From: Chloracidobacterium sp.
Lineage (GTDB): Bacteria > Acidobacteriota > Blastocatellia > Pyrinomonadales > Pyrinomonadaceae
Assembly: GCA_016716305.1 (NCBI GenBank)
Contig: JADJWP010000002.1
Span: forward strand, 928,501 to 992,500
DNA length: 64,000 bases
Direction: 5' to 3'
A program made the translations under genes and the position numbers. This document shows, piece after piece, positions 9,271 through 17,659 of this stretch. Numbering within the stretch: position 1 is the first letter of the stretch; each line of letters starts with the position of its first letter. The notes beneath the pieces were generated by a model. The model was not told the DNA's origin, searched no databases, and worked only from the letters and a program-made list of their open reading frames with translations.

Positions 9271-10095
9271 ATGATCCGATTCACTTTAGCATTCTTGTTC
9301 TTTTCGGCCTCAGCACTCGCTACCTTCGCCCAAACCGAAAAAGACATAGTTTCAACCCGCGAAATGGGCAGAATTAACTGGATGGAGTTTCGCGACGTCA
9401 TTCCGTCCAAGATCAACACGGTGATATTGCCGACCGGCACACTTGAACCTCACGGTGTGATAAACAATGGAGCTGACAACACGGCCCCGACCGCGATAGC
9501 AGCGTCGATCGCCCGTCGGACCAACTCGATGATCGCGCCGACCTTACCTTACGGGATCACCGGTTCGATGGAGGCTTATCCCGGCGCGTTTCAAATCAGC
9601 GAATCTGCCTATCGGCCCTTCGTGAAACAGATCCTTGAGGGTCTGGTGAAGAATGGGTTCAAGAACATCATCATTATGAATGGGCATGGTGGAGGCCAAA
9701 CGGCAGTTCTCCAATCGGTCGCCGCGGAAGTAGCTATTGAACGAAAGGTCAGAACTCTCGTTATAAATTGGTGGTCATTCGCCTCCGACGAGACGAAAGA
9801 GGTCTTCGGGGAAGACGGCGGTCATGCAGGATGGAACGAAACCGCACTCATTCAGGCGATCGACCCGACGCTGGTCCATCCCGAAAAATACAAAATCGAG
9901 ATGACGACGACATACCCGGCCTCGGGAACGTGGTCGGCGGTGCCCTTCCCTTCTTCGATCGGTCTTTACCAAAAGGGACAGGGCTATCCACAATTTGACC
10001 AAAAAAAGGCCGATACCTATTACCAGAGGGTAACCGACAAGGTCGCAAATCTGATCATTGACGTTGTCAAGAAGTGGGACATGGCGGGGCTTTGA
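9271..10095 (+). CDS. Secreted creatininase-family amidohydrolase
   Basis: 274 residues from the ATG at 9271 (GGAGA about 11 bp upstream), giving a signal peptide FTLAFLFFSASALATFAQ; the longer frame from 9187 overlaps rarA and would bury it. The fold family (creatinine amidohydrolase and related enzymes) is marked by LPTGTLEPHG with the metal ligands Glu and His, the following Asp (GADN), NGHGGGQ with its His, and Glu in HAGWNETAL. These are the usual ligands of a binuclear metal centre. The substrate is unknown; the family also includes cofactor-pathway enzymes, but secretion argues for an extracytoplasmic amide. Confidence 0.8.
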   Translation: MIRFTLAFLFFSASALATFAQTEKDIVSTREMGRINWMEFRDVIPSKINTVILPTGTLEPHGVINNGADNTAPTAIAASIARRTNSMIAPTLPYGITGSMEAYPGAFQISESAYRPFVKQILEGLVKNGFKNIIIMNGHGGGQTAVLQSVAAEVAIERKVRTLVINWWSFASDETKEVFGEDGGHAGWNETALIQAIDPTLVHPEKYKIEMTTTYPASGTWSAVPFPSSIGLYQKGQGYPQFDQKKADTYYQRVTDKVANLIIDVVKKWDMAGL

Positions 10096-10225
10096 TAAAA
10101 TTTCAAATTCCTGAAATTTCGGGAGCCTTGGATTTTTCGTCGTGATCCAAATTGTTTGAAACCTTTTGTATGATACACTCGTCTTTATTCCTGACCAGAA
10201 TGCGATTTTGGTCATTATCCCGAAT

Positions 10226-10828
10226 ATGAAGGATTCTGCTGAACCAAAAACAACGCGTGACGCAATTCTCGATGCTACGGATCGATTACTCGCACGCAAC
10301 GGCTACAAAAAGATGACGATAGACGACCTTGCTCGCGAGGTCGGGATCGGCAAGGGTAGTGTTTACCTGCATTTCAAGAGCAAGGAAGAGATCGCTTTGT
10401 CGCATATCGACCGCATTATCGAGCGACTAAAGCGCGACCTGCTCTCGATCGCTGAATCACGTGGAAGCTGCGATGACCGACTTAAGCGAATGTTGGTCGA
10501 GCGCGTCGTAGTTCGTTTCGATAGTGTCCAGCACTATACGCAAAGCCTGAATCAACTGCTTTCCCAACTTCGCCCGAGTCTCCTTGAACGCCGCAAGAAA
10601 TACTTCGATGAAGAAGCGCGGCTTTTTGCAAGGGTTTTGGCTGAAGGCAAGGCTTCGGGCGAATTTGAACTAAAGGACCCGATGGAAACCGCAGCAACGC
10701 TCATGGACGCAACTAATGCCCTGCTTCCCTACAGTTTGAGCGTGAAGGAACTGGGTGAACGAAGCGAGATCGTGAAAAAAGCAAAAAATGTGGCAAATCT
10801 GGTTTTGGGCGGACTCCGGAAACGCTAG
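10226..10828 (+). CDS. TetR-family transcriptional regulator
   Basis: 200 residues from the ATG at 10226. The N-terminal helix-turn-helix is typical of TetR: RDAILDATDRLLARNGYKKMTIDDLAREVGIGKGSVYLHFKSKEE. The C-terminal ligand domain is divergent. A -10-like TATGAT at 10169-10174 lies inside the longer frame (from 10166), supporting the later start. It sits 21 bp upstream of the S41 peptidase gene in the same direction, so the two are likely one operon; the peptidase could be its target or simply a companion. Confidence 0.88.
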   Translation: MKDSAEPKTTRDAILDATDRLLARNGYKKMTIDDLAREVGIGKGSVYLHFKSKEEIALSHIDRIIERLKRDLLSIAESRGSCDDRLKRMLVERVVVRFDSVQHYTQSLNQLLSQLRPSLLERRKKYFDEEARLFARVLAEGKASGEFELKDPMETAATLMDATNALLPYSLSVKELGERSEIVKKAKNVANLVLGGLRKR

Positions 10829-10849
10829 ACCCAAGGAGACTAAAACTCA

Positions 10850-11953
10850 ATGCAATACAAAAACCGCACATTTTTATCGTTTGCGTTAACAATAGGCATT
10901 CTTTTAACAGCCGCGACCGTCACGCCGGCCCAGCATTCCCAGGATGGATCTGTCGATTCGGCTACAAGGACAGCCGTGATCGACAATTTGATCAAGGAGT
11001 TGAATGACGGCTATGTCTTTCCGGATGTCGCAAGATCGATCGAGAGCCATCTTCGTAAGCGGCAGTCAGAGGGTGCCTATGATCCTGTGACATCTTCGCA
11101 GCTTTTCGCCCAAAGGCTAACCGAGGACGTTCAATCGATAAGCAAAGATAAACACCTTCGCGTCAGGTTTTATGCTCAGCCGCTCCCATTGCGGACAGAA
11201 CAGGGTGAGCCGACCGAGGCCGAGCGTGAGCAAGGGCGAGCATACGCTCGTCGCATCAACTTCGGATTTGAAAAGATCGAGCGATTGAACGGCAACATCG
11301 GCTATATCGACCTTAGAGGCTTTAGCGATCACGTTGCCGGTGCGGAAACCGTTGCCGCGGCGATGACGTTTCTCGCAAACACAGATGCTCTGATTTTCGA
11401 TCTGCGTCAAAACGGCGGCGGCAGCCCATTCATGGTAGCTCTGATCAGCTCATATCTTTTCGGCGATAAACCTGTTCATCTAAATAGCCTCTATTGGCGC
11501 AAGGGTGATCGCACCGATGATTTTTGGACCAAACCGGAAGCAGCCGCTCGTAAGTTTCCGAATAAGGACGTCTATATCCTGACGAGCAACCGAACATTTT
11601 CGGCGGCAGAAGAATTCACCTATAACCTCAAGAATCTGAAGCGTGCAACGGTCATCGGAGAGACAACGGGCGGCGGAGCGCATCCCGGCGGGCTCGAGAG
11701 GCTAAGCGATCATTTCGGTGCGTTCATCCCGACCGGACGGGCGATCAGCCCGATCACCAAAACTAACTGGGAAGGAACTGGTGTCGAACCAGATATCAAG
11801 GCCCCGAAAGAGCAGGCGCTAAAGATCGCCTATATGACAGCACTGAAAAAGTCCCTGGATCTGATGAAGGACGAGATGTTGAAGGGGCCCGTAAGGGGGA
11901 TGATCGATCAATTGCAGAAAGAACTTGATGAGATGCGATCAAACAGGCAGTGA
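10850..11953 (+). CDS. Secreted S41-family (C-terminal-processing/IRBP-like) serine peptidase
   Basis: 367 residues with a signal peptide (FLSFALTIGILLTAATVTPAQ) and GGAG upstream of the ATG. The N-terminal helical part (NLIKELNDGYVFPDVARSIESHL) and the core (GNIGYIDLRGF, ALIFDLRQNGGGSP, TSNRTFSAAEEF, GETTGGGAHPG) match the S41B tail-specific protease group, with the nucleophile Ser in TFSAAEEF. No PDZ domain is evident, as in interphotoreceptor-retinoid-binding-like members. It probably hydrolyses peptides in the periplasm. It follows the TetR gene and ends at a strong terminator. Confidence 0.85.
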   Translation: MQYKNRTFLSFALTIGILLTAATVTPAQHSQDGSVDSATRTAVIDNLIKELNDGYVFPDVARSIESHLRKRQSEGAYDPVTSSQLFAQRLTEDVQSISKDKHLRVRFYAQPLPLRTEQGEPTEAEREQGRAYARRINFGFEKIERLNGNIGYIDLRGFSDHVAGAETVAAAMTFLANTDALIFDLRQNGGGSPFMVALISSYLFGDKPVHLNSLYWRKGDRTDDFWTKPEAAARKFPNKDVYILTSNRTFSAAEEFTYNLKNLKRATVIGETTGGGAHPGGLERLSDHFGAFIPTGRAISPITKTNWEGTGVEPDIKAPKEQALKIAYMTALKKSLDLMKDEMLKGPVRGMIDQLQKELDEMRSNRQ

Positions 11954-11967
11954 TCGACTGAAAAATG

Positions 11968-12000
11968 AAAAGGCCGATTGGATCATTCCAACGGCCTTTT
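11968..12000. terminator. Bidirectional terminator between the S41 peptidase and the receiver gene
   Basis: AAAAGGCCG / CGGCCTTTT stem continued by an inner TTGGA / TCCAA stem around a short loop; T-rich on the plus side, A-rich on the other. Confidence 0.8.
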
Positions 12001-12021
12001 ATATTTATTGATATTCGCGGA

Positions 12022-12480
12022 TCATCGCTTCCAATAATTTCTGATCTTTAGGTCCAACATCGGGAACGCACAATATTCCACGGTTCGCCCTGATTCGCGC
12101 AACTTCTTGACCATAGGGATCGCAGCATCAGCATTTCTTGTGTGCACTATGACAGTTGCGGCCGCATGCAGATCGGGGCGTTCGTTGAGCCACTCCGCGA
12201 TCGCAAAACCGGTCGAGGCAAAATCGTTATGATCGTTCGATTCGTAATGATGGGGCAAAAGGTCGTGATCGAGAAAAATAGCGTCAAATGCTCCGTTTTC
12301 CAGCTTTTCGCGAGCCTCCTCGACCGTTTCAGCGATCTCAAGTTCGTCGCCTGCAAACCTTTTTTCAAACCACTTGTGTCTCCGCCGATCGTCATCGAGA
12401 AGAAAAACGCTTATCGGCGCCCGCTCGGTCTTGGTTTCTGCTAATCCAAATCTAACAAGAAAGTCTCGAATAAAACCCAT
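12022..12480 (-). CDS. Stand-alone receiver-like protein (cyclic-phosphate-processing receiver type)
   Basis: 152 residues. The core begins VFLLDDDRRRHKWF (acidic pocket DDD), continues with FDAIFLDHDL (the phospho-acceptor-like Asp followed by His-Asp) and ends with VIVHTRNADAAIPM and GRTVEYCAFPM. This matches the cREC receiver variant in which DxDDxRH and LDHDL replace the classical CheY motifs. No output domain and no adjacent histidine kinase are present. Such domains have been proposed to process cyclic nucleotide or phosphate signals; that role is not demonstrated here. A 12-bp palindrome TTAACCGGTTAA (12485-12496) lies immediately upstream. Confidence 0.75.
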   Translation of the reverse strand: MGFIRDFLVRFGLAETKTERAPISVFLLDDDRRRHKWFEKRFAGDELEIAETVEEAREKLENGAFDAIFLDHDLLPHHYESNDHNDFASTGFAIAEWLNERPDLHAAATVIVHTRNADAAIPMVKKLRESGRTVEYCAFPMLDLKIRNYWKR

Positions 12481-12626
12481 AAAATTAACCGGTTAACAAC
12501 CCTGATTATACCATACGAGCATCGGGCGTGTTGATTCGTGAGGGCTGGCGGGTTGATGCTATAATTTCCCCACGCAGTACCGCTCTAGCGTTCGTGTCCG
12601 GTTCAGTGAGCTGCGAGTTCGACGAT

Positions 12627-13430
12627 ATGTCCAAGGTGAACCCGAAGAAACACAATTTTGCCGTAGTGTCCCACTCAGAACCTGTACTTCTCGATCCGGG
12701 ACAGGGTCTTAGCGGTTCAGAAGACCCATCTGTGTGCCAACGATGTAATGGGTCCGGGATGGAGGTCGTGCCGGGCAAAGGAGCTCGGATCTGCGACTGT
12801 CAGAAGCGACAGAACGAAACTAATCCGTTCGAAAAAGTTCGTGTGCCGCGCCGCTATCTTTCGTGCCACTTCAACAGCTTCAAGCCCGAGCATCCATCAC
12901 AGGCGGAAGCGGCGAGATTTGCCATGCAGTTCACGCAGGAATACCCTGCGGTCGACCGTGGATTATTGATAATGGGAAACGTCGGGGTAGGCAAGACCCA
13001 TTTGGCCGTTTCGATCTTGAAAGGCCTTACCGAACGCGGGTTTTCGTGTCTCTTTTACGAGTTCGGCGCTCTTCTAAAGGAGATCCAGGATTCATACAAC
13101 TCGAACACGCATACCTCTGAGCTTGGTGTCCTCGCTCCGGTGCTGAACGCCGAGATACTTGTTTTGGACGAACTTGGTGCGTCGAAACCGACTGATTGGG
13201 TCAAAGATACGATGGCCCATATCATTAACACGCGGTACAACGACAACAAATTTACGATTTTCACAACGAACTACTTAGACACCCGGCCTACCGATCGGGA
13301 AGAGACGCTCGAAGATCGGATTGGCGTAAGGCTGCGGTCGAGACTTTACGAAATGTGTCGGACCGTCGAGGTAAGCGGGAACGATTTTCGTCGGAAGATT
13401 CACTCGGGCCGCAGATCGACAGCCGTTTGA
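12627..13430 (+). CDS. DnaC/IstB-like AAA+ ATPase (putative helicase loader) with N-terminal zinc motif
   Basis: 267 residues from the ATG at 12627. An in-frame start at 12528 exists, but a TATAAT hexamer at 12560-12565 lies within that extension and suggests transcription begins after it. The N-terminal module CQRCNGSGMEVVPGKGARICDC resembles the zinc ribbon of DnaC-like loaders. The ATPase follows: Walker A GNVGVGKTHLA, Walker B ILVLDELGA, sensor TIFTTNYLD and an arginine-finger region RLRSRLYEM. Chromosomal helicase loaders and IstB share this fold; no transposase or phage gene is nearby, so a housekeeping loader role is likely. The 3' end overlaps msrQ by 31 bp. Confidence 0.82.
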   Translation: MSKVNPKKHNFAVVSHSEPVLLDPGQGLSGSEDPSVCQRCNGSGMEVVPGKGARICDCQKRQNETNPFEKVRVPRRYLSCHFNSFKPEHPSQAEAARFAMQFTQEYPAVDRGLLIMGNVGVGKTHLAVSILKGLTERGFSCLFYEFGALLKEIQDSYNSNTHTSELGVLAPVLNAEILVLDELGASKPTDWVKDTMAHIINTRYNDNKFTIFTTNYLDTRPTDREETLEDRIGVRLRSRLYEMCRTVEVSGNDFRRKIHSGRRSTAV

Positions 13431-14032
13431 TCTCTCAGCTTTTGGGCATTTGGCTTCGAAATGAACTTGATCACTCGATAGCCGAGAAGGACCGTCAGGA
13501 CCAATGCAAAAAGAGCTGGATAGAAAATGTCAGATTTGACGATCATCCAGAAGTGGATCACCCCGAGCGTGGCGATCAGATAACTCAATTTATGCAGCTT
13601 TGCCCAGTTTTTCCCGCCCAATCGCTTGATCATCCCGTTCGTTGATGTTACCGCCAAGGGCACCATCAGAAGAAATGCGAGCATCCCGACGGCGATGAAC
13701 GGCCGTTGCCATACGTCGCCCACGATCGCGATCAGATCGATGCTCTTGTCAAATACGCTGTACGTCACAAGATGAAGCACCCCGTAAAAGAAAGCATACA
13801 GGCCTAACATTCGACGATACTTAACTGCCCCGTTCCAATCGAATATTTTTCGGACAGGCGTCACAGACAGTGTTATCAGAAGGAAAACAAGCGTGAGCAC
13901 ACCGGTCGTTCGCAGAAAATATTCGATAGGGTTTGCACCCAACTGGCCGCGAAACCCGTCATAGCCCAGTAATGCCAATGGGATCAATGCATTTACAGAT
14001 AAGATTATTTTGTTGAATTTTGCGTCGTGCAC
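13400..14032 (-). CDS. msrQ: Heme-binding membrane subunit MsrQ of the methionine-sulfoxide reductase system
   Basis: About 210 residues from the GTG at 14032, one base after the msrP stop; the ATG at 14095 would overlap msrP. MsrQ is a b-type cytochrome of the inner membrane that passes electrons to MsrP in the periplasm. The sequence shows six hydrophobic segments and the ferric-reductase-like signature, including RRMLGLYAFFYGVLHLVTY and WAKLHKLSYLIATLGVIHFW, whose His residues are heme ligand candidates. Gene order msrP-msrQ on the minus strand is canonical. Confidence 0.92.
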   Translation of the reverse strand: MHDAKFNKIILSVNALIPLALLGYDGFRGQLGANPIEYFLRTTGVLTLVFLLITLSVTPVRKIFDWNGAVKYRRMLGLYAFFYGVLHLVTYSVFDKSIDLIAIVGDVWQRPFIAVGMLAFLLMVPLAVTSTNGMIKRLGGKNWAKLHKLSYLIATLGVIHFWMIVKSDIFYPALFALVLTVLLGYRVIKFISKPNAQKLRDQTAVDLRPE

Positions 14033-14033
14033 T

Positions 14034-14999
14034 TTAGAAGAACTTTCGGAGGTCCATTCCGCTATACATCGACGCGACCTCGTCGGTATAACCATTGAAC
14101 ATAAGGGTCTTACGCATTGAGAGTTCCCCTATTCGCCTTTCGGTCGCCTGCGACCAACGTGGATGATCGACCTCCGGATTCACATTCGAATAGAATCCGT
14201 ATTCGCTGGGTCCGGCTATGTTCCAGGTCGTCGGCGGCTCTTCTTCGGTCAGCGTTATCTTTACGACCGATTTGATGCTTTTGAAACCATATTTCCAAGG
14301 GACTACCAAGCGTATCGGTGCTCCGTTCTGATTTGGCATTTGCTTGCCATATAGTCCGGTGGCCAGGATCGTCAAGGGATGCAGTGCTTCATCAAGACGC
14401 AACCCCTCAACATAGGGAAAGTCGATTCCGGCTGAAAACGATGACTGCATCACCTCGGGGTCATAATGTGTTTGAAACGCCACATATTTCGCCGAGCTGA
14501 GCGGTTCTGCCTTCTTCAATAGGTCTCCAAGCGAGAATCCGACCCACGGAATCACCATCGACCACGCCTCAACACATCGAAAGCGGTAAACCCTCTCTTC
14601 CTGCTGAAATCGCATTAGTTCATCGATGTCATAGGTTCTGGGATTCTGGACAAGCCCGTCAACTTCGACGGTCCATGGCCGCGTGACAAAACCCGCTGCA
14701 GCGCGAGCGACCGCTGTTTTGCTGGTCGAAAACTCGTAGAAGTTGTTGTAATTTGTGATCTCTTCGAATGTGTTCGGCTTATCCGATCTGCCGTTCGATC
14801 CGGACGCTGCAATATTCTCGATCGGGGCGGTAAGAACCTCGGCGGACGGGCTTGGATTGAAAATCCGATAGCCAACACCAGTTGCCGCCGCAGTACCGGC
14901 GAGAAGCCCGGCCCGCATAAAATTTCGACGATTTAGGTAGGTTGACTCCGGAGTGATCTCGCTCGATGGTATCTTCGGTGCTTTCGCATTGTTCCCCAT
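14034..14999 (-). CDS. msrP: Periplasmic molybdopterin-dependent methionine-sulfoxide reductase MsrP
   Basis: About 321 residues from the ATG at 14999; an in-frame ATG at 15026 adds nine residues. MsrP repairs oxidised methionines in periplasmic proteins. The N-terminus has the family motif IPSSEITPESTYLNRRNFM, in which RRNFMRAGLLAG is a twin-arginine signal. The cofactor-binding Cys lies in VYRFRCVEAWSMVIPW and is the expected Mo ligand. The C-terminal WNIAGPSEYGFYSNVNPEVDHPRWSQ block is also typical. It is followed by msrQ one base later. Confidence 0.94.
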   Translation of the reverse strand: MGNNAKAPKIPSSEITPESTYLNRRNFMRAGLLAGTAAATGVGYRIFNPSPSAEVLTAPIENIAASGSNGRSDKPNTFEEITNYNNFYEFSTSKTAVARAAAGFVTRPWTVEVDGLVQNPRTYDIDELMRFQQEERVYRFRCVEAWSMVIPWVGFSLGDLLKKAEPLSSAKYVAFQTHYDPEVMQSSFSAGIDFPYVEGLRLDEALHPLTILATGLYGKQMPNQNGAPIRLVVPWKYGFKSIKSVVKITLTEEEPPTTWNIAGPSEYGFYSNVNPEVDHPRWSQATERRIGELSMRKTLMFNGYTDEVASMYSGMDLRKFF

Positions 15000-15365
15000 A
15001 AAGTTGCTTTCGTCAAACAGATACAACTGGTTTCCTTATGATCGCTTTACCTCGTACTTTTATTCCAACAACAAAGCAGCAATATTAGCCTGGTCAGCAC
15101 AATACGTGTTCCAGAAAAGCGCTTACGAAAGCTTGAGACCGATAAACATCGGCATTTACGATAATTCGGGAGATACGACCTGATCACTTCGGCCGGATGC
15201 TCCGGATCAACCTGATTTTCGATCGAAAGACGTGGAATTTGCCCGCTAACGGTCCTGATGATAAAAATTGTTGATAGTTTGCCAACATTTTTCTTCCATT
15301 CTGAACGAATTGCGCTATAATCTTTTTGGCAGTTCGCCTACCCTCGCGTCTTCACACATTCAATT
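15000..15365. other. Divergent intergenic region with a likely promoter for the pseudokinase gene
   Basis: No gene is supported. A perfect -10 hexamer TATAAT (15316-15321) is preceded at 16 bp by the weak -35 TTCCAT (15294-15299), so the transcript would start about 40 nt before the pseudokinase ATG. The part nearest msrP shows no recognisable promoter. Confidence 0.45.
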
Positions 15366-17597
15366 ATGCCCGCCACGAACCAACTTTTACAGGAAGGACG
15401 ATATCGGATCAACCACCAGTTCGCATCTAGCGGACAGGGTACGGTTTATGATGCTTATGACACCGTTCGGAACACGAATGTGTTGGTCAAAGAGATCGTC
15501 GTTCGCCTCAACCGCGTATTGACCTCCTCCCAGCAGGAACAGCTAAGAACGACATTTGCGAATCAGGCAAAGCTGCTCACTGAGATCAAGCACGATTCAT
15601 TGCTCCACGTGCACGATTTCTTTTCAGAGATAGGACGTCAGTATCTGGTCATGGAAGCTCTCGATGGACAGGAACTTTCTGACCTTCTCTCGCAGCCAAA
15701 CAACCGTTTCGAACTAAGCGAGGTCCTTGCATGGGCGGACCAGCTGCTCGACGGACTTCATTATCTCCACAAATTCAATCCGCCGATAATCCATAAGAAC
15801 ATACGGCCCAATCATATAAAGTTAACGGCCGAAGGACGGATCAAGCTGCTTGCGTTCGGCCTTGCTGACGGATCCGACACAAAGATCAGCACGAACATCA
15901 CTGCTGATACCCAAAAGGACGAGATCAGCTACTCGCCGCTTGAACAGATCTGGGAGGATCTCGATCCTGCATCGCAGAAAGTCATCACGAACAGTTACGA
16001 CGAGCGTTCGGCAAGGAGTCTGCATGAGCCGCTGGATTCGCGAAGTGATATCTATTCATTCGGTGCGACCGTCTATCATCTATTGACCGGCCGCAAACCC
16101 GTCGACGCTTTAGAACGATCGATCGAGATGCTCGAGGGCAACCACGACCCATTGACATCCCCGCACGAACTTCGGGCAGCGATACCACCTGAGGTTTCGG
16201 ACGTCATCATGAAGTCGATGGAAGTGAAGCGCGAGGATCGGTTCGATTCCGCAGCGATCCTGCGTCAGATACTACGAACGGCAATGATCCGGGCAAAAGA
16301 ACGCGAGACGCTTGAAGACGCGAAAGAAGAACGCGAAGCACTCGAAGCGATAAAGGCGGCCGGAGAGACGCGGAATCTCACCGGCCGGAACCCGCTTGAG
16401 CAAAAGAAAAAGGAAGCTGAGGCTGAAGAAGCAAGGCGTGCGGCGATCCTCGAGCAAAGGCTTCGTGAGGCCGAAGAACAGCGATTGCTGGCCGAACAGC
16501 GTGCTGCCGAGGCTGAAAAACTGCTTCGTGAGAAAGAGGCACGAGCTGCTGAGGCCGCCGCGTCTGCTGCAGCGGCATCAACTAACGATTTCGAACTCGA
16601 TATTCTCGAGCTTCCGCAGCCATTAGCGGCAGCTGCAGCCCCCGACGAATCGGTCCATTCGCATCTCGAGATTCCAATTCCCCTAGAAAAGCCTGCCACC
16701 AAACCGGTCATACCTGCCATTCCCGATAAGGTCGCATTTGAGGCTACCCGAAGCGATGTGGAATCAACGTCCTTTAGTGATTCCCAGATCGAGAGCTATT
16801 CCGATGGCCCGATGGAAGAAGTGCTTATCGAGACCGCCGCTGAACCGGAGTCTGAGTCGTCGGCTATTGCGGCAGACCCTCATGCTCCTGAGGTTGAGAG
16901 TGTTAGTTTTGAAACAGAGACATTCGATGTTGTCGAAGAAGAAGTCCTTACGGAATCTGGCCAGGCTCCAAGTTTCGAAGCGGTGCAGGTTGCTGCCACC
17001 GCGGCGACTCCTGAGCCTGCTGACGACGAATCTTACCTTTTCGAGGAGCCGGAACCGACCGTTGAGACGCATGACGAAGAGGTTGCCGCCGCTGCGTTCG
17101 ATCCACACCTGCAAATGCAGCCTGAAACGGCGGTTGGCAACTCGGTATATGCGCATGACCATTCTGAAGCCGAATATTTTTCCTATGACGAGCCTGCGGG
17201 AAGATATTCAGGTAGTTTCTCTCTCCCGATGCCGGTGATCGCCGGAGTCGCTGCAGCCGTGCTTGTAATGGTCGGTCTCGGCGGCTATTTGATGCTGTCT
17301 GGTTCGGCAGAACCTGAGAATGATGTCCCCGCGGAAATCATCAAGCAGCTCGAAGCCTCGCAGCCACAGCAAGTGACGACACCGATCGAACAACCGGCCG
17401 CTGAACCTGTAACTTCTACGCCGACTATCACTGACGACATCACGACCCAACAACAGCTGGTCGAGGAAGCGGCACCAACGAGAAAGGCCGCACAACCGAC
17501 ACCGCCACGATCGAAAAAGCCCGTCCAAGATCCTGCAGCCAAACCCGCGACACCTAAGAAAGCCGTCACGGTCGATGATCTCATCCGTGACAATTAA
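15366..17597 (+). CDS. Membrane pseudokinase (Ser/Thr kinase fold lacking catalytic residues) with coiled coil
   Basis: 743 residues. A kinase-like domain (about residues 10-300) keeps the ATP lysine (VLVKEI, K42), APE-like and SDIYSFG regions. It has HKN in place of HRD (N145 for the catalytic Asp), AFG in place of DFG (A163 for the Mg-binding Asp), and a degraded glycine loop (ASSGQGTVY). It is therefore predicted to be catalytically weak or dead. About residues 305-415 form a long Glu/Ala/Arg coiled coil. An acidic, Pro-rich region, a single membrane helix near 622-643 and a Pro/Thr/Lys-rich periplasmic tail follow. It probably scaffolds signalling. The TPR-TonB gene follows 62 bp later. 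Confidence 0.88.
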   Translation: MPATNQLLQEGRYRINHQFASSGQGTVYDAYDTVRNTNVLVKEIVVRLNRVLTSSQQEQLRTTFANQAKLLTEIKHDSLLHVHDFFSEIGRQYLVMEALDGQELSDLLSQPNNRFELSEVLAWADQLLDGLHYLHKFNPPIIHKNIRPNHIKLTAEGRIKLLAFGLADGSDTKISTNITADTQKDEISYSPLEQIWEDLDPASQKVITNSYDERSARSLHEPLDSRSDIYSFGATVYHLLTGRKPVDALERSIEMLEGNHDPLTSPHELRAAIPPEVSDVIMKSMEVKREDRFDSAAILRQILRTAMIRAKERETLEDAKEEREALEAIKAAGETRNLTGRNPLEQKKKEAEAEEARRAAILEQRLREAEEQRLLAEQRAAEAEKLLREKEARAAEAAASAAAASTNDFELDILELPQPLAAAAAPDESVHSHLEIPIPLEKPATKPVIPAIPDKVAFEATRSDVESTSFSDSQIESYSDGPMEEVLIETAAEPESESSAIAADPHAPEVESVSFETETFDVVEEEVLTESGQAPSFEAVQVAATAATPEPADDESYLFEEPEPTVETHDEEVAAAAFDPHLQMQPETAVGNSVYAHDHSEAEYFSYDEPAGRYSGSFSLPMPVIAGVAAAVLVMVGLGGYLMLSGSAEPENDVPAEIIKQLEASQPQQVTTPIEQPAAEPVTSTPTITDDITTQQQLVEEAAPTRKAAQPTPPRSKKPVQDPAAKPATPKKAVTVDDLIRDN

Positions 17598-17659
17598 GTA
17601 ATTCGGAATCCGTCAAAACGGCTTTGACGCCCCATGAATCCGCTATCCGGTGAAATGCC

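Noticed and set aside
16265..16720. Minus-strand Ser/Ala-rich frame inside the pseudokinase coiled coil
   Set aside because: Low-complexity shadow of the Glu/Ala/Arg coding bias on the plus strand.
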